Positions 50,882-60,444 of a stretch of DNA of 64,000 nucleotides are shown here, piece by piece. The translations under genes and the position numbers were made by a program. The stretch comes from JASHPR01 sp963815375 (lineage in GTDB: Bacteria > Actinomycetota > Actinomycetes > Streptosporangiales > Streptosporangiaceae), in the NCBI GenBank assembly GCA_963815375.1, contig CAWFGX010000005.1, forward strand, positions 620,001 to 684,000, given 5' to 3'. Under the pieces are notes generated by a model. That model was not told where the DNA came from and did no database searches. It saw only the letters and a program-made list of their open reading frames with translations. Position 1 is the first letter of the stretch, and every line of letters starts with the position of its first letter.

Positions 50882-53104
50882 GTGGCAGAACGCGATCGCA
50901 TGGCCGCCCGGAGCGCGGCCAGGCGGAACCCGACAACTGACAGCAGGACGACACAGCGCCGCAGGCGCACGCTGCGCAGCGCCACGGCAGCGGCCGCAGC
51001 CGGGTTAGCCCTGGCGGTTGCTGGTGTCACACCGGCGTCGGCGGTCACGGTGAGCTGGGCTGTGTCTGCGGGTGCAGGAAGCCAGGCGACGCGGCTGGTG
51101 ACCTATCACGGGTACCAGATCCGGGTTCCGGCCTCGTGGCCGGTGTACAACCTCGCCGCTGATCCCGCCCAGTGTGTGCTGTTCAACCGGCACGCGGTCT
51201 ACCTGGGCCCCCCAGGTGCGGACCAGCGGTGCCCGGCACGGGCGTACGGGCACACCGAGGCGGTGCTGGTGCAGCCGACGGGTCCGGCTACTGAGCTTCC
51301 GCCCGGCACCGTCGTGCTGCCCGGTGACACGGCCGCGTTGCCTTCCGCGCTGCCCGCAGCGCCATTGGCGGCAGCGTCCGCCAGCCACGAGTTCCACGTA
51401 GCCGCGCCGGGTCCCGGCGTCCTGGTCACCGGCACGTATGGCACCGACCCGGCGCTGCTGCGAACGATTCTGGACGCTGCCAGGATGACCGCTGCGGCGC
51501 CTGAGGTGGCTGCGTCGCGTTCCGTATCCAAGAACGAAGTGGCGGCCAGCCAGGGATCGGCGGCTCAGGGCGGCACGGCGCCGGAACTGGTTGGGCGGCA
51601 CGGCGGCGGCCTGGGATTCGACGCCTGCACCGTGCCGTCCGTCGCCACGATGACCGACTGGCTTGCGTCGCCGTACCGCGTGATCGGGACCTACCTGGGC
51701 GGGGTGAACTGGGCCTGCACGTACGGGAATTTCACGACCTCGTGGGTGAGCCAGGTCGCCGCGGAGGGGTGGCAGTACATCCCGATCTGGGTGGGACCGC
51801 AGGCTCCGTGCTCGGGCATCCCCGGGGCCACGGTCATCACCCCCTCGCAGGCCGCGGCCGAAGGGCAGGCCGAGGCGGCGAGCGCGGCAGCGACCGCGCA
51901 GGGATTCGGCTATGGCACCGGTACCCCGATCTATTTCGACATGGAGGGCTACGACACTTCGGACACCTCGTGCGCGCAGGCAGTGCTGACGTTCCTCGGC
52001 GGGTGGACGCAGGGCCTGCACGCGGCGGGCTACCTGTCCGGCGTGTACTCCAGCGCCGGGTCTGGGATTACCGATCTGGCCTCCGAGTACGGCAACCCGT
52101 CATACGCCCGCCCCGATGACGTGTGGATCGCCGACTGGACCGGCGACCCGGTGCTCACCGACCCGTACCTGCCCGACAGCGACTGGCCCGGGGAGCGGCT
52201 GCACCAGTACTACGGCAGCCACAACGAGACCTGGGGCGGGGCGACCGTGAACATCGACAACGACGTGATCGGGGGCGAGGTGGCAGGACTGCCTGGCCCG
52301 GCTGCGGCGCTGCCCTTCGTGGCCGGTGAACCCGCCGACGTCGCCGCGGCGCCCGGGTCGGCGGCCACCGTCCTCCTGGTCATCCACGGCGCTGCGGCAC
52401 GGGGCGTCGGCGACGGCGCGGACGCGGTGCGCTGGCAGGCCAGCCCGCCGGCCGGGCTGACCGTCACCCCGGCCCGCGGTGTCGCCGCGGTCCCGCCGGG
52501 AGGAGTGCGCGTGCTCGCGCTACGGGTGGCGCTCAGCGGGTCGCTGCCCGCTGGACGCTACGACATCCCGGTCACCGCCAGCGTCGGAAGTGAGCCCCTG
52601 ACCGAGACCTTCGAGCTGGTCAGCGCCGTGAGCCGGGGATCGGCGCTGGATACCCCCTACCCGGTCGCGCTGTATGCGGCCGACCGGGCGAGCATGGCGG
52701 CCGCCGTGATCGCCGCGGCCCAGCTGGGCCTGCCGGCCAGCGATGTCACCGGCAATTTCGATGACGCGTGGGCCGACGTGGCCGGGGGCAACGACCTTGT
52801 CCTGGGTGTCGGGCAGGCCGCGGTCAACGCGCTGAACAACAACCCGTGCGGCTGGTCCAACCCGGCCGGCACCGCCGCGGGGACGACCCCGTTCTTCTAC
52901 ATCGGGGTGCCGCTGCAGCAGCCGCCGGGAGCGGACGTGTTCGAGCCCAGCGACGGAACCAGCCTGGCGGAGACCGCCACGGTGACCGCCCAGCTCACCC
53001 AGTACGCGCTGGCCGGGACGCTGCCGGACGACGCAGGCCCGCCTGTGGGGCCGTCGCCGCCGCAGGATGTGTGCCTGGGCTCGCCCGATGTCCCGGTGCC
53101 ATGA
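50882..53104 (+). CDS. secreted DUF1906 (glycoside-hydrolase-like) protein
   Basis: This 740-residue protein has a long basic N-terminus (RRRRTLRS) leading to an Ala-rich signal segment ending ASA, consistent with export. The DUF1906/Rv2525c-like TIM-barrel domain (about 245-470) begins GFDACTVPSVATMTDWL and contains IYFDMEGYD with the acidic pair expected at the active site, and IDNDVIGG. A beta-sandwich-like region (about 480-585) and a C-terminal domain with two Cys follow. The family is thought to act on cell-wall glycans, but activity is unproven. GTG 50882 has AGGGAG upstream. Confidence 0.85.
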   Translation: MAERDRMAARSAARRNPTTDSRTTQRRRRTLRSATAAAAAGLALAVAGVTPASAVTVSWAVSAGAGSQATRLVTYHGYQIRVPASWPVYNLAADPAQCVLFNRHAVYLGPPGADQRCPARAYGHTEAVLVQPTGPATELPPGTVVLPGDTAALPSALPAAPLAAASASHEFHVAAPGPGVLVTGTYGTDPALLRTILDAARMTAAAPEVAASRSVSKNEVAASQGSAAQGGTAPELVGRHGGGLGFDACTVPSVATMTDWLASPYRVIGTYLGGVNWACTYGNFTTSWVSQVAAEGWQYIPIWVGPQAPCSGIPGATVITPSQAAAEGQAEAASAAATAQGFGYGTGTPIYFDMEGYDTSDTSCAQAVLTFLGGWTQGLHAAGYLSGVYSSAGSGITDLASEYGNPSYARPDDVWIADWTGDPVLTDPYLPDSDWPGERLHQYYGSHNETWGGATVNIDNDVIGGEVAGLPGPAAALPFVAGEPADVAAAPGSAATVLLVIHGAAARGVGDGADAVRWQASPPAGLTVTPARGVAAVPPGGVRVLALRVALSGSLPAGRYDIPVTASVGSEPLTETFELVSAVSRGSALDTPYPVALYAADRASMAAAVIAAAQLGLPASDVTGNFDDAWADVAGGNDLVLGVGQAAVNALNNNPCGWSNPAGTAAGTTPFFYIGVPLQQPPGADVFEPSDGTSLAETATVTAQLTQYALAGTLPDDAGPPVGPSPPQDVCLGSPDVPVP

Positions 53105-53318
53105 CCGGCTGGCGGTCACGGAGCAGTGGCGGTGGCGAGAACACGCCGCAGATGGTCGAAGACCGCCACAAGCCGCAGACGTTCCGGCACTCGCTCGTCC
53201 TGTTTTCTTCCGGGGAACTTGCGGAAGTGCATCACGTGGCGGGCTAACGCCGCGACCACAGGGCCCGTATTGCCCGATCCTGGTAATCACTTCACGCCGA
53301 CGACCAAGGAGAGCCGAG

Positions 53319-54281
53319 ATGAAGTACATCGCCCTCGAAGAGGCTTTCTCCATACCAGAACTCGCGGACCGGCTGCCCTTTGCCGTCTTCCGCTCCCAGC
53401 TGAGCCAGCGCCACGCCGAGGACTGGGCCCGCAAACTGCCCGACTTCACCGAGTACCGGCTGCCGGAGATGGACGCGGCCGACATCGACGTCCAGGTGCT
53501 GTCGCTCACGATTCCCGGTGTGCAGGCCGACATCGACGCGGCGACCGCCCGGGATGAGGCACGGCTCGCCAACGACTTCCTGGCCCGGGTGGTCGCGGAG
53601 CACCCAGACCGGTTCCGCGGGTTCGCCGCGCTGCCGATGCAGGACCCCGAAGCCGCGGTTCAGGAGCTTGAACGCGCCACCCGCGAGCTGGGCTTCTGCG
53701 GCGCGCTGGTCAACGACCACCTGCAAGGCCACTACCTCGACGAGCCGCGCTATGACGAGGTCTGGGCCGCGCTTGAAAGTCTCTCCGTACCGCTCTATCT
53801 GCATCCCGGCGCCCCGCCTGCCGATCACTGGAAGGTGCTCAGCGGACGGCCAGAGCTGTACGGCCCGATGTGGAGCTGGGCTGCCGAGACCGGCGCGCAC
53901 GCGCTTCGCATCATCTACGGCGGCGTGTTTGACCGGCATCCGGGGGCCACGCTGATCCTCGGCCATATGGGTGAGTTCCTGCCCTTCATGCGCAGCCGGC
54001 TGGACTCGCGCTACCGCACCCTGAGCCCAGAGTCCCCGCTCGAGCGCATGCCGTCGGCCTACATCGGCTCCAACCTGCTGATAACTACCAGCGGGGTGTT
54101 TTCACCCGCAGCGCTCACCGGAGCGGTGCTTGAGATCGGCGCCGACGCGATCATGTTCTCCGTCGACTACCCGTACGAGTCAAGCCACGACGCCGTGGCC
54201 GGGCTGGAGCGGACCACGCTCAGCGATACCGACCGGCACAAGATCGCCCACCTTAACGCCGAGCGCATCCTACGGCTCTGA
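53319..54281 (+). CDS. amidohydrolase-2 family, resorcylate/dihydroxybenzoate decarboxylase-like
   Basis: This 320-residue TIM-barrel metalloenzyme has the N-terminal ALEEAF motif of nonoxidative decarboxylases (Glu8 in place of the usual HxH), LYLHPGAPP near 169 (metal-ligand His), LGHMGEFLPF near 220 and the catalytic Asp in FSVDYPYESS near 290. This set is typical of gamma-resorcylate and 2,3-dihydroxybenzoate decarboxylases. The ATG is preceded by AAGGAGAG. Its end overlaps the convergent Lrp gene by 12 bp. The role is probably aromatic acid catabolism. Confidence 0.88.
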   Translation: MKYIALEEAFSIPELADRLPFAVFRSQLSQRHAEDWARKLPDFTEYRLPEMDAADIDVQVLSLTIPGVQADIDAATARDEARLANDFLARVVAEHPDRFRGFAALPMQDPEAAVQELERATRELGFCGALVNDHLQGHYLDEPRYDEVWAALESLSVPLYLHPGAPPADHWKVLSGRPELYGPMWSWAAETGAHALRIIYGGVFDRHPGATLILGHMGEFLPFMRSRLDSRYRTLSPESPLERMPSAYIGSNLLITTSGVFSPAALTGAVLEIGADAIMFSVDYPYESSHDAVAGLERTTLSDTDRHKIAHLNAERILRL

Positions 54282-54788
54282 CCGGCGGCGGCGCCGGCGC
54301 GGCGGCTGGTCCTGGGTCACGGTGGTAGCAACCAGGGGGAGCCGGGAGGGGGGCTTGACCTCGGCCAGCCGCAGATGGGTCACCAGCCGCTGCCCGCCAC
54401 GGGCGGCCAGGCTGGCCAGCACCTCCTGCAGCTCGGCGACGTCGCGGGCGACGACGGTCAGCAGGTAGTCCATCTCGCCGGCGACGTTGTCCGCCGCGAT
54501 GATCTGGGGCAGTGCCCGGACCTGATCTTCGAATACGCGGGTCGAGCGCGGGTCATGGCGCCCGAGCGTTGCCGTCACGTAGAGCAGCAGCGGAAACCCG
54601 GCGGCTGCGGGGTCGACCTGCGCGCTGATGATGCGGATGACGCCCGACTCCTTAAGCCACCGCACCCGGTGCAGTGTGGCCGCGGGCGACAGCCCGACGA
54701 GCCGGGCGAGCTCGACGTTCGTGCGATCGGCGTCGGCTTGCAGCGCGGTGAGCAGCGTTACATCAACTTCGTCGAGCTCTACAGGCAT
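54270..54788 (-). CDS. Lrp/AsnC-family transcriptional regulator
   Basis: This 172-residue protein has an N-terminal HTH (DEVDVTLLTALQADADRTNVELARLVGLSPAATLHRVRWL; about residues 5-44) and a C-terminal RAM domain (about 65-150; VAGEMDYLLTVVARD) that binds amino acids. An Arg-rich tail (RRRRRR) is unusual. It diverges from the EamA transporter with 71 bp between the starts; such pairs commonly have the regulator controlling the amino-acid exporter. Confidence 0.9.
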   Translation of the reverse strand: MPVELDEVDVTLLTALQADADRTNVELARLVGLSPAATLHRVRWLKESGVIRIISAQVDPAAAGFPLLLYVTATLGRHDPRSTRVFEDQVRALPQIIAADNVAGEMDYLLTVVARDVAELQEVLASLAARGGQRLVTHLRLAEVKPPSRLPLVATTVTQDQPPRRRRRRSEP

Positions 54789-54859
54789 CTTGCGACCAAT
54801 TATTTCGCTTAAGCACACTGGTGGCAAATTCTGGCCCGGCCGGCAGCGACTATGGCTGC

Positions 54860-55804
54860 ATGCACACTGATCGCCGCCGCCACGTCGCGGCCCTCACGGC
54901 CGCCGGGCTCCTGTGGGGCACCACAGTGCCTCTATCGAAGCTGTCGCTTGGGTGGCTGCCGCCGGGCTGGCTGACGTTTGTTCGCTACGGGCTCGCCGCC
55001 GCCATCCTCCTCGCCGTCGCCTCCCGCCGGAAAGGCGGATTGCGCGCCGCCTTCAGCCCACTGGTGCTGGCGTCGGGCGCGTTCGGGTACGGCGGGTCGG
55101 TCCTCGTGCAGAACCTCGGAATCACCCGGACTAGCGTCACCCACGCAGCCCTGCTGATCGGTGCCGTCCCGGTGCTGGTGGCGGTCATCGCGGCGCTGTG
55201 GCAGCACACGGTGGCCCGCCCAGTGGCGTGGGTCGGGTTCGCGGTGTCGCTCGTCGGTGTCGGCCTGGTCACTGAAGGCCGGGGAGGCGGTGCCTCAGCT
55301 GCCGGCGATGGCCTTGTGCTCCTGTCGCTGCTGCTGTCCTCCACGTTCACGGTGGGACAGACCCGCCTGCTGCGCGGCCGCGACCCGATCGCGGTAACCG
55401 CCGTGCAGTTCCTGGGCGCAGCCCTCGCCGTACTGCCGTTCTCCGCTGCAACCGAGGGCCTGCCGGCCGCGCCGCACAGCGCAGGCGTAGTCATCGTCAC
55501 GGTTGCGCTCGCAGTCGGCGGCACCCTGCTGCCGTTCACACTCTTCGCCTACGGTCAGAGCCGGATATCCGCCGAGGTCGCCGGCGCCTTCGTCAACATC
55601 GAACCGCTCGTCGGCGCGGTGGCCGGCATCGTCCTCTTCGGCGACCCGGTCGGCCCGGCCCAGGCCCTCGGCGGCCTAGCGATCATCTTGGGCATCGCGC
55701 TGAGCAGCCTGCCGCTGCTCACTGCCCACCCCCGACCAGGTTCCGGTGTCGCAGCGCGGTCCGGTCCTCGGCGGCATCCAGGTCTGGCGGCAAGCAGGTC
55801 TTAG
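54860..55804 (+). CDS. EamA/DMT-family transporter
   Basis: This 314-residue membrane protein has ten hydrophobic segments arranged as two EamA repeats (first with LLWGTTVPLSKLSL, second with LLLSSTFTVGQTRLL). PAGRSDYG-like codons before ATG 54860 belong to a weaker upstream GTG start (54821), which I reject. Likely an exporter of amino acids or metabolites regulated by the divergent Lrp protein. Confidence 0.88.
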   Translation: MHTDRRRHVAALTAAGLLWGTTVPLSKLSLGWLPPGWLTFVRYGLAAAILLAVASRRKGGLRAAFSPLVLASGAFGYGGSVLVQNLGITRTSVTHAALLIGAVPVLVAVIAALWQHTVARPVAWVGFAVSLVGVGLVTEGRGGGASAAGDGLVLLSLLLSSTFTVGQTRLLRGRDPIAVTAVQFLGAALAVLPFSAATEGLPAAPHSAGVVIVTVALAVGGTLLPFTLFAYGQSRISAEVAGAFVNIEPLVGAVAGIVLFGDPVGPAQALGGLAIILGIALSSLPLLTAHPRPGSGVAARSGPRRHPGLAASRS

Positions 55805-55816
55805 ACGGGCCGGGGA

Positions 55817-56251
55817 ATGATGATGCACGTGACTGACTGGATCTTTCAGGGGAACCCGAAACATCACGAACTGCACGTGCCCGCGTCACGACAGCAATGG
55901 TGGAGCACGCCGCATTACCGGGACGCCGCGGTGGCCGGGGACCGCGTCTGGCTGCAGATCGTGGGCCGGGATCACCCGGGTATCTACTACATCGCCACGA
56001 TCACGACCCCCACGTACGAGCATCCTGATCAGCCCTTGGGAACGAGCCATGGCCGGTGGCGGACCGACATCCGGTTTGACTACCTGATCACTCCGCCGCT
56101 GCTCAGGCTGGAACTGCTCGGCGATCCCCAGCTGGGTTCGTTCCGTCCGTTTCGGGGTTTTCAGGGCTCAACCGTGCCGGTGCCCGCCGACATCGCCACG
56201 GTCCTGTGGGAGCGGGCCGCCCCCCGGCTCGAGGCTTTCGACGCTGTGTGA
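55817..56251 (+). CDS. EVE-domain-like protein
   Basis: This 144-residue protein begins TDWIFQGNPKHHELH and has GDRVWLQIVGRDHPGIYYIATI (about 40-61), as in EVE/PUA-like domains, which bind modified bases in DNA or RNA and sometimes belong to restriction systems. No restriction partner is nearby. It follows the EamA gene by 12 bp, and its stop overlaps the next ATG by one base, so it is probably cotranscribed with both. Confidence 0.7.
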   Translation: MMMHVTDWIFQGNPKHHELHVPASRQQWWSTPHYRDAAVAGDRVWLQIVGRDHPGIYYIATITTPTYEHPDQPLGTSHGRWRTDIRFDYLITPPLLRLELLGDPQLGSFRPFRGFQGSTVPVPADIATVLWERAAPRLEAFDAV

Positions 56252-56835
56252 TGCTGGCGTGCATGACCGACCCGACACGCCCGCGCCGCTTCCCTGCTAA
56301 CGCAACACAAGACGGCGACGGGGTAATCATCGGCGACGGCCCGGTCCGGGTGGACGCCTTCATCGACTTCCTGTGCCCGTACTGCCGGCGATTCGAGCTG
56401 TCCTCGGGGTCCGCGCTAGCCCGTCTTGTCGCTGATCGCCAGGCGAGCGTGGTCTACCATCCGATGAACTTCCTGGACGAGGCGTCGACGACGAGTTACT
56501 CGACGCGGGCGGCAGCGGCTTCGGGCTGCGCGGCTGACCATGAACGGTTCGTCGAGTACGCGCATGCGCTGTTCGTGCACCAGCCGCCCGAGGGCGGGCC
56601 CGGGCTGAGCGACGCCGAACTCGCGGACATCGGCCGTGAGGTCGGGCTGACGGAGGCTGCGTTTGCTGCCTGCCTGTCCGATGCCCCTTATCTGGACTGG
56701 CCGCCCTACGTGACCGCGCGGGCCACGGCGGCCGGGGTCAGTGGCACGCCGACCGTGCTGGTCGCGGGAGTGGCGGTCAGGCCCGAGGCTGAGGCGATCA
56801 CCGCGGCCGTGGCCCAGGCTGGCGGTATGGACTGA
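56251..56835 (+). CDS. DsbA/thioredoxin-like oxidoreductase
   Basis: This protein of about 194 residues has the redox motif CPYC in FIDFLCPYCRRFE (about 35-47), a helical insertion (about 65-150) and the cis-Pro loop GVSGTPTVLV (about 165), as in the DsbA/DSBA-like family. There is no signal peptide, so it is cytoplasmic. ATG 56251 overlaps the previous stop; ATG 56263 is an equally possible start, four codons on. Confidence 0.85.
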   Translation: MLACMTDPTRPRRFPANATQDGDGVIIGDGPVRVDAFIDFLCPYCRRFELSSGSALARLVADRQASVVYHPMNFLDEASTTSYSTRAAAASGCAADHERFVEYAHALFVHQPPEGGPGLSDAELADIGREVGLTEAAFAACLSDAPYLDWPPYVTARATAAGVSGTPTVLVAGVAVRPEAEAITAAVAQAGGMD

Positions 56836-56889
56836 AACTGCGATCTCATGGAAGGACCGCCCGGAGTCACCGACTAGGAGGCCACCGCC

Positions 56890-57120
56890 ATGTCCGACCC
56901 CTCTGATCAGCCCCGGCCGCGGGACTATGCGCTCGAGCAGGAACTCGAATCGCTGCGCGAGCAGGAGCGCGAAGGTCACTCGACACCCGCCCAGCAGCGC
57001 CGTATCGAACAGCTGGAGCGGCGGTTGCATGGCGACGAGCGCGCGGCCGAGCTGCGTGAGCGCCGGGAGCGCGATCGCGGGGATGACGACCAGGAGGAAC
57101 AGGCCCGGCATCGCCGCTGA
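56890..57120 (+). CDS. small highly charged coiled-coil protein
   Basis: This 76-residue protein is dominated by Glu, Arg and Gln in heptad-like order (YALEQELESLREQEREG, RRIEQLERRL), so a coiled coil is likely. No known family. ATG 56890 follows TAGGAGG at a good spacing, which supports real translation despite the small size. It lies 54 bp after the DsbA-like gene. Confidence 0.6.
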   Translation: MSDPSDQPRPRDYALEQELESLREQEREGHSTPAQQRRIEQLERRLHGDERAAELRERRERDRGDDDQEEQARHRR

Positions 57121-57187
57121 ACGGGCCTGTCTCGCTGGCCCATGCCAGCACGCGTGGCGGCGATCGCGTGCTAGGCCGGCTGGCTGC

Positions 57188-58549
57188 TCATCGCGACAGC
57201 GCCTTGCGGACCGCCGCGCCACGGCGCCTCGACACTGGAACGGCTGCGCCGTAGAGGGAGTCCATAACCACTGACAGCTGACCTCGGAACCCGCGCTTGA
57301 TCTCGCTGACTCGCTGCGAGTTCACGACAAAGTGGCGGTGGACTCGAACGAAACCCTTGTCCTGAAGCTCGCTGGCAAGTTTTTCCAGCCCACGCTCTCG
57401 CGCTCTCAGTCGGCCGTGATCCGTCGTCAGCCACACGGTGTTTCCCTCGGCCTCGGCGACGATTATCTGCTCGGGGTGCAAGACAATTAGCCGGCTTCCC
57501 TGGATTGCCAGTACCCGCCGCGGCGCTCGGACAGCTGGCTCGGCCGATTGCGCGGCAAGACCCATCTGCTCGCCCTCAGACTCGCCAAGCGTGCCGAGAA
57601 CGCCGATCACACGATTGTTCTTTACAATTGGTCGCATGGTGAGCGGGACAATATCCCCGACAGACGGGAGGAATGGCTCGGCGAAGCCCACCCAAGAGCG
57701 GTCTGCCCTGGCGTGCGCGACGCCGCGGCCGACGAGTTCCCGCAGTGCCGGATAGTCCATTGTCAGACCGAGGCGTGACCTGCCCGCCAGGGGCTTGCCC
57801 AGGGCGTTGGCCGCCACAACCGCACCCGCGGTGTCCAGCGCGACGAGTGGCTTACTGTCGCGGCTGTCCACCCCCTCCAGGGCGATCTCGAGATCGGAGG
57901 CGTCGCGGCGGGCCTGCTCGCGCAGTTCTCTCTCGATGCTCCGTACCGCTCTGCGCAGCCAGGGCAGGACCGCGTCTGCGAGGGGCTTCCTCCAGGCTGA
58001 CACGTCCAGAACGGCGAGCGGCTGACCGGTAGCCGGGTCGCGAATGGTGGTTCCAGCGCAGGACCAGTCACGAAGGCCGTCGCACCAGTGTTCATGGCGC
58101 CTGACCAGGATGCCCATCGGGTCTTCCAGGGCGGTGCCCATTCCGTTTGTTCCGGCATCCCGTTCCGACCAGGCCGACCACGGAGCCAGGTTGCTCTGCT
58201 CTCCGTGCCGGATGGCACCTCGGTCACCCAGGGCGGTCAGGATACGTCCGGCGCCGTCGGTAATCGCCACGAGCCCGCCCAGTGCCTCGACATCGTCGAG
58301 GATAGACCGGGCTACGCTGCCTAGCTCCGTCACGACCCGGGCGCTCATGAGCGAGTGATCGCAGCAGTCATCGGCTGCCGGCGCATGAGACTGGAGTGGA
58401 TCGATGTTGTAGCTGTCGCGGCAGCGGTGCCATGAGCGAAGGATTTCAGGCCGTACGGCGCCATCTTCGATGTCGCTCCCTGCGACGAACCGCTCCCAGG
58501 CCTCCGCGGTCGCCCGGTCGCGGGCCGCCCACCCCAGCATCTGCTGCAT
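57188..58549 (-). CDS. GAF-domain plus LytTR DNA-binding regulator
   Basis: This 453-residue regulator has an AcoR-like N-terminal sensory part (RPEILRSWHRCRDSYNIDP near 30, then a GAF-type domain with NLAPWSAWSERDAGTNGMGTALED, about 115-140), a PAS-like middle (about 225-330) and a C-terminal LytTR domain (about 350-453; VRVHRHFVVNSQRVSEI). AcoR proteins normally carry sigma54 AAA and Fis domains; here LytTR replaces them, reasonable for a sigma54-free actinomycete. ATG 58549 has GAGGAGG upstream. It diverges from the alcohol dehydrogenase operon, its likely target. Confidence 0.85.
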   Translation of the reverse strand: MQQMLGWAARDRATAEAWERFVAGSDIEDGAVRPEILRSWHRCRDSYNIDPLQSHAPAADDCCDHSLMSARVVTELGSVARSILDDVEALGGLVAITDGAGRILTALGDRGAIRHGEQSNLAPWSAWSERDAGTNGMGTALEDPMGILVRRHEHWCDGLRDWSCAGTTIRDPATGQPLAVLDVSAWRKPLADAVLPWLRRAVRSIERELREQARRDASDLEIALEGVDSRDSKPLVALDTAGAVVAANALGKPLAGRSRLGLTMDYPALRELVGRGVAHARADRSWVGFAEPFLPSVGDIVPLTMRPIVKNNRVIGVLGTLGESEGEQMGLAAQSAEPAVRAPRRVLAIQGSRLIVLHPEQIIVAEAEGNTVWLTTDHGRLRARERGLEKLASELQDKGFVRVHRHFVVNSQRVSEIKRGFRGQLSVVMDSLYGAAVPVSRRRGAAVRKALSR

Positions 58550-58634
58550 GGGCCGCGCCTCCTCGCCACACGGAAGGGGCCGCTCACACCACGTTTCACG
58601 CCGCTTGCCGCACATCTCTCGACAGCGGCTGGTC

Positions 58635-58658
58635 TGACGTGCCCATTATGGCAGGTCA
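58635..58658. promoter_or_regulatory. inverted repeat TGACGTGCC-N6-GGCAGGTCA in the divergent regulatory gap
   Basis: Nine-base arms at 58635-58643 and 58650-58658 match at eight of nine positions around an AT-rich CATTAT spacer. The site lies about midway in the 219 bp between the LytTR regulator and the dehydrogenase operon and is the best candidate binding site. A second hairpin, CGGGGCA-GGAGG-TGCCCCCG at 58669-58688, lies just downstream with GGAGG in its loop. Confidence 0.5.
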
Positions 58659-58768
58659 GCACCTTCTCCGGGGCAGGAGGTGCCCCCGGCGGTCGCGTGG
58701 CCGACAAGCAGCCCGCCGGGCTGCCAGGTGTGCGGAGGCAGGTGCACGGCGGGGAGGGGGACTGTGTA

Positions 58769-59908
58769 ATGCGCGCCGTGGTTTACAAGAAGCCCTTCGA
58801 AGTAGCCATAGAGGACGTGCCTGATCCTCGGATCGAGCACCCCAACGATGTGATCGTGCGGATAACCGCGACCGCGATCTGCGGCTCTGACCTGCACATG
58901 TACGAAGGCCGGACGGCAGCCGAGCCCGGTCTGGTATTCGGGCACGAGAACCTGGGCACCATCGAGGAAGTTGGGCCCGGTGTGGTCTCCCTGACGGCCG
59001 GCGACCGGGTGGTGATGCCGTTCAACGTGGCTTGCGGGTTCTGTAAGAACTGCGTGGCTGGCTACACAGGGTTCTGTCTGACCGTGAACCCCGGCTTCGC
59101 GGGCGGGGCGTACGGCTATGTCGCGATGGGGCCGTACCCCGGCGGGCAAGCCGAGCACCTGCGGGTGCCCTTCGCCGACTTCAACTGTCTCAAGCTGCCG
59201 CGCGGCACCGAGCGCGATGCCGACTATGTGCTGCTGGCCGACATCTTCCCAACCGGTTACCACGGCTGCGAGCTCGCGCAAGTCTCGCCAGGTGAGACGG
59301 TCGCCGTGTACGGCGCCGGGCCGGTAGGGCTTATGGCCGCGTACTCCGCCCTGCTGCGTGGTGCCTCCCGGGTTTTCGTCGTCGACCGGGTAGCCGAGCG
59401 GCTGCAGAAAGCGGAGCAGATCGGGGCCACACCGATCGACTTCCAGCAGGCCGACGCCCCCGGCCAGATCAAGGACCAGCTCGGTGGCGAGGGCGCCGAC
59501 AAGGGGGTGGACGCCGTCGGCTACCAGGCCGTGGCCCACCAAGGCGAACGCGAGGAGCCGGCTGCCGTGCTGAACTCCCTGGTGGACACGGTGCGGGCGA
59601 CCGGGATGCTCGGCGTGCCCGGCTTGTATGTCCCGACCGACCCCGGGGGAGTAGATGAGCAGGCCTCGCACGGCCAGCTCCGGGTGTCGTTCGGCCGCCT
59701 GTTCGAAAAGGGGCTGCGCGTGGGCACCGGGCAGTGCAACGTCAAGCGTTACAACCGGCAGCTGCGCGACCTGATCACCGCGGGGCGCGCGAAGCCGAGC
59801 TTCGTCGTCTCCCACGAATTGCCGCTCGACCAGGCCCCACGGGCGTACCAGAAGTTCGACAAGCGCGTGGAGGGCTACACGAAGGTGGTCCTTAGGCCAG
59901 CTGCGTAA
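58769..59908 (+). CDS. zinc-dependent alcohol dehydrogenase (formaldehyde-dehydrogenase-like)
   Basis: This 379-residue MDR enzyme has catalytic-zinc Cys in TAICGSDLHMYEG (about 33-45), GHENLGTIEEVGPG, and the structural-zinc Cys cluster CGFCKNCVAGYTGFC (about 89-103). The Rossmann motif is VYGAGPVGLMAAY (about 185) with D-R after it, indicating NAD. The long insert near 235-300 matches glutathione-independent formaldehyde dehydrogenases. GGGGAGGGGG precedes ATG 58769. It leads the operon with GlcG and an acyl-CoA dehydrogenase, so oxidation of an alcohol or aldehyde to an acid is likely. Confidence 0.9.
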   Translation: MRAVVYKKPFEVAIEDVPDPRIEHPNDVIVRITATAICGSDLHMYEGRTAAEPGLVFGHENLGTIEEVGPGVVSLTAGDRVVMPFNVACGFCKNCVAGYTGFCLTVNPGFAGGAYGYVAMGPYPGGQAEHLRVPFADFNCLKLPRGTERDADYVLLADIFPTGYHGCELAQVSPGETVAVYGAGPVGLMAAYSALLRGASRVFVVDRVAERLQKAEQIGATPIDFQQADAPGQIKDQLGGEGADKGVDAVGYQAVAHQGEREEPAAVLNSLVDTVRATGMLGVPGLYVPTDPGGVDEQASHGQLRVSFGRLFEKGLRVGTGQCNVKRYNRQLRDLITAGRAKPSFVVSHELPLDQAPRAYQKFDKRVEGYTKVVLRPAA

Positions 59909-59955
59909 TAAGCCGCCGGTGTAGGTCTATTGGTGCCCATAGAAAGGAGCCGCGT

Positions 59956-60372
59956 ATGGTCAGCCAGCAAGCAACGATAACTCTGCAGAACGCGCAGTCG
60001 GTGGTGCAGGCCGCACAGACAAAGGCAAACCAGATAGGCGTACCGATGAATATTGCCGTGGTTGACGAAGGCAATAACCTCATGGCCTTCGCGCGGATGG
60101 AAGGGGCGTGGCTGGGGAGCATCGACATCTCCCAGGGCAAGGCGTACACCGCGCGCGCGTTCGACATGGCCACCAAGGACCTCGCCCCGCTGTGCCAGCC
60201 GGGTAAGCCCTTGTTCGGCATTCAGGCAAGCAACCAGGGACACCTGGTCATCTTCCCGGGCGGGATCCCGCTCACGGAGAACGGCGTCGTGGTCGGTGCG
60301 GTCGGCGTGAGTGGCGGCACGGTGGAACAGGACCAGGAGGTGGCCGCAGCCGGGGCCGCGAACATCCAGTGA
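59956..60372 (+). CDS. GlcG/HbpS family protein
   Basis: This 138-residue protein matches the GlcG/HbpS fold: LQNAQSVVQAAQTKANQIGVP, NIAVVDEGNNLMAFARMEGA and the end GAVGVSGGTVEQDQEVAAAG (regions about 10-30, 34-53, 113-132). HbpS of Streptomyces binds haem and senses redox stress; others occur as small proteins in catabolic operons without proven roles. No signal peptide is visible. GAAAGGAG precedes the ATG. It lies 47 bp after the dehydrogenase gene. Confidence 0.85.
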   Translation: MVSQQATITLQNAQSVVQAAQTKANQIGVPMNIAVVDEGNNLMAFARMEGAWLGSIDISQGKAYTARAFDMATKDLAPLCQPGKPLFGIQASNQGHLVIFPGGIPLTENGVVVGAVGVSGGTVEQDQEVAAAGAANIQ

Positions 60373-60444
60373 GCGGCTAGCACGGCACAGCGGGCAGCAC
60401 CGCACAAAAGCCAGGCGTCCGAGAAAGATCTGGAGGAGATGCCA

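Noticed and set aside
53067..53318. N-terminal extension of the amidohydrolase
   Set aside because: The first 84 codons are Arg-rich and non-homologous; ATG 53319 has its own ribosome binding site and starts the conserved ALEEAF region.
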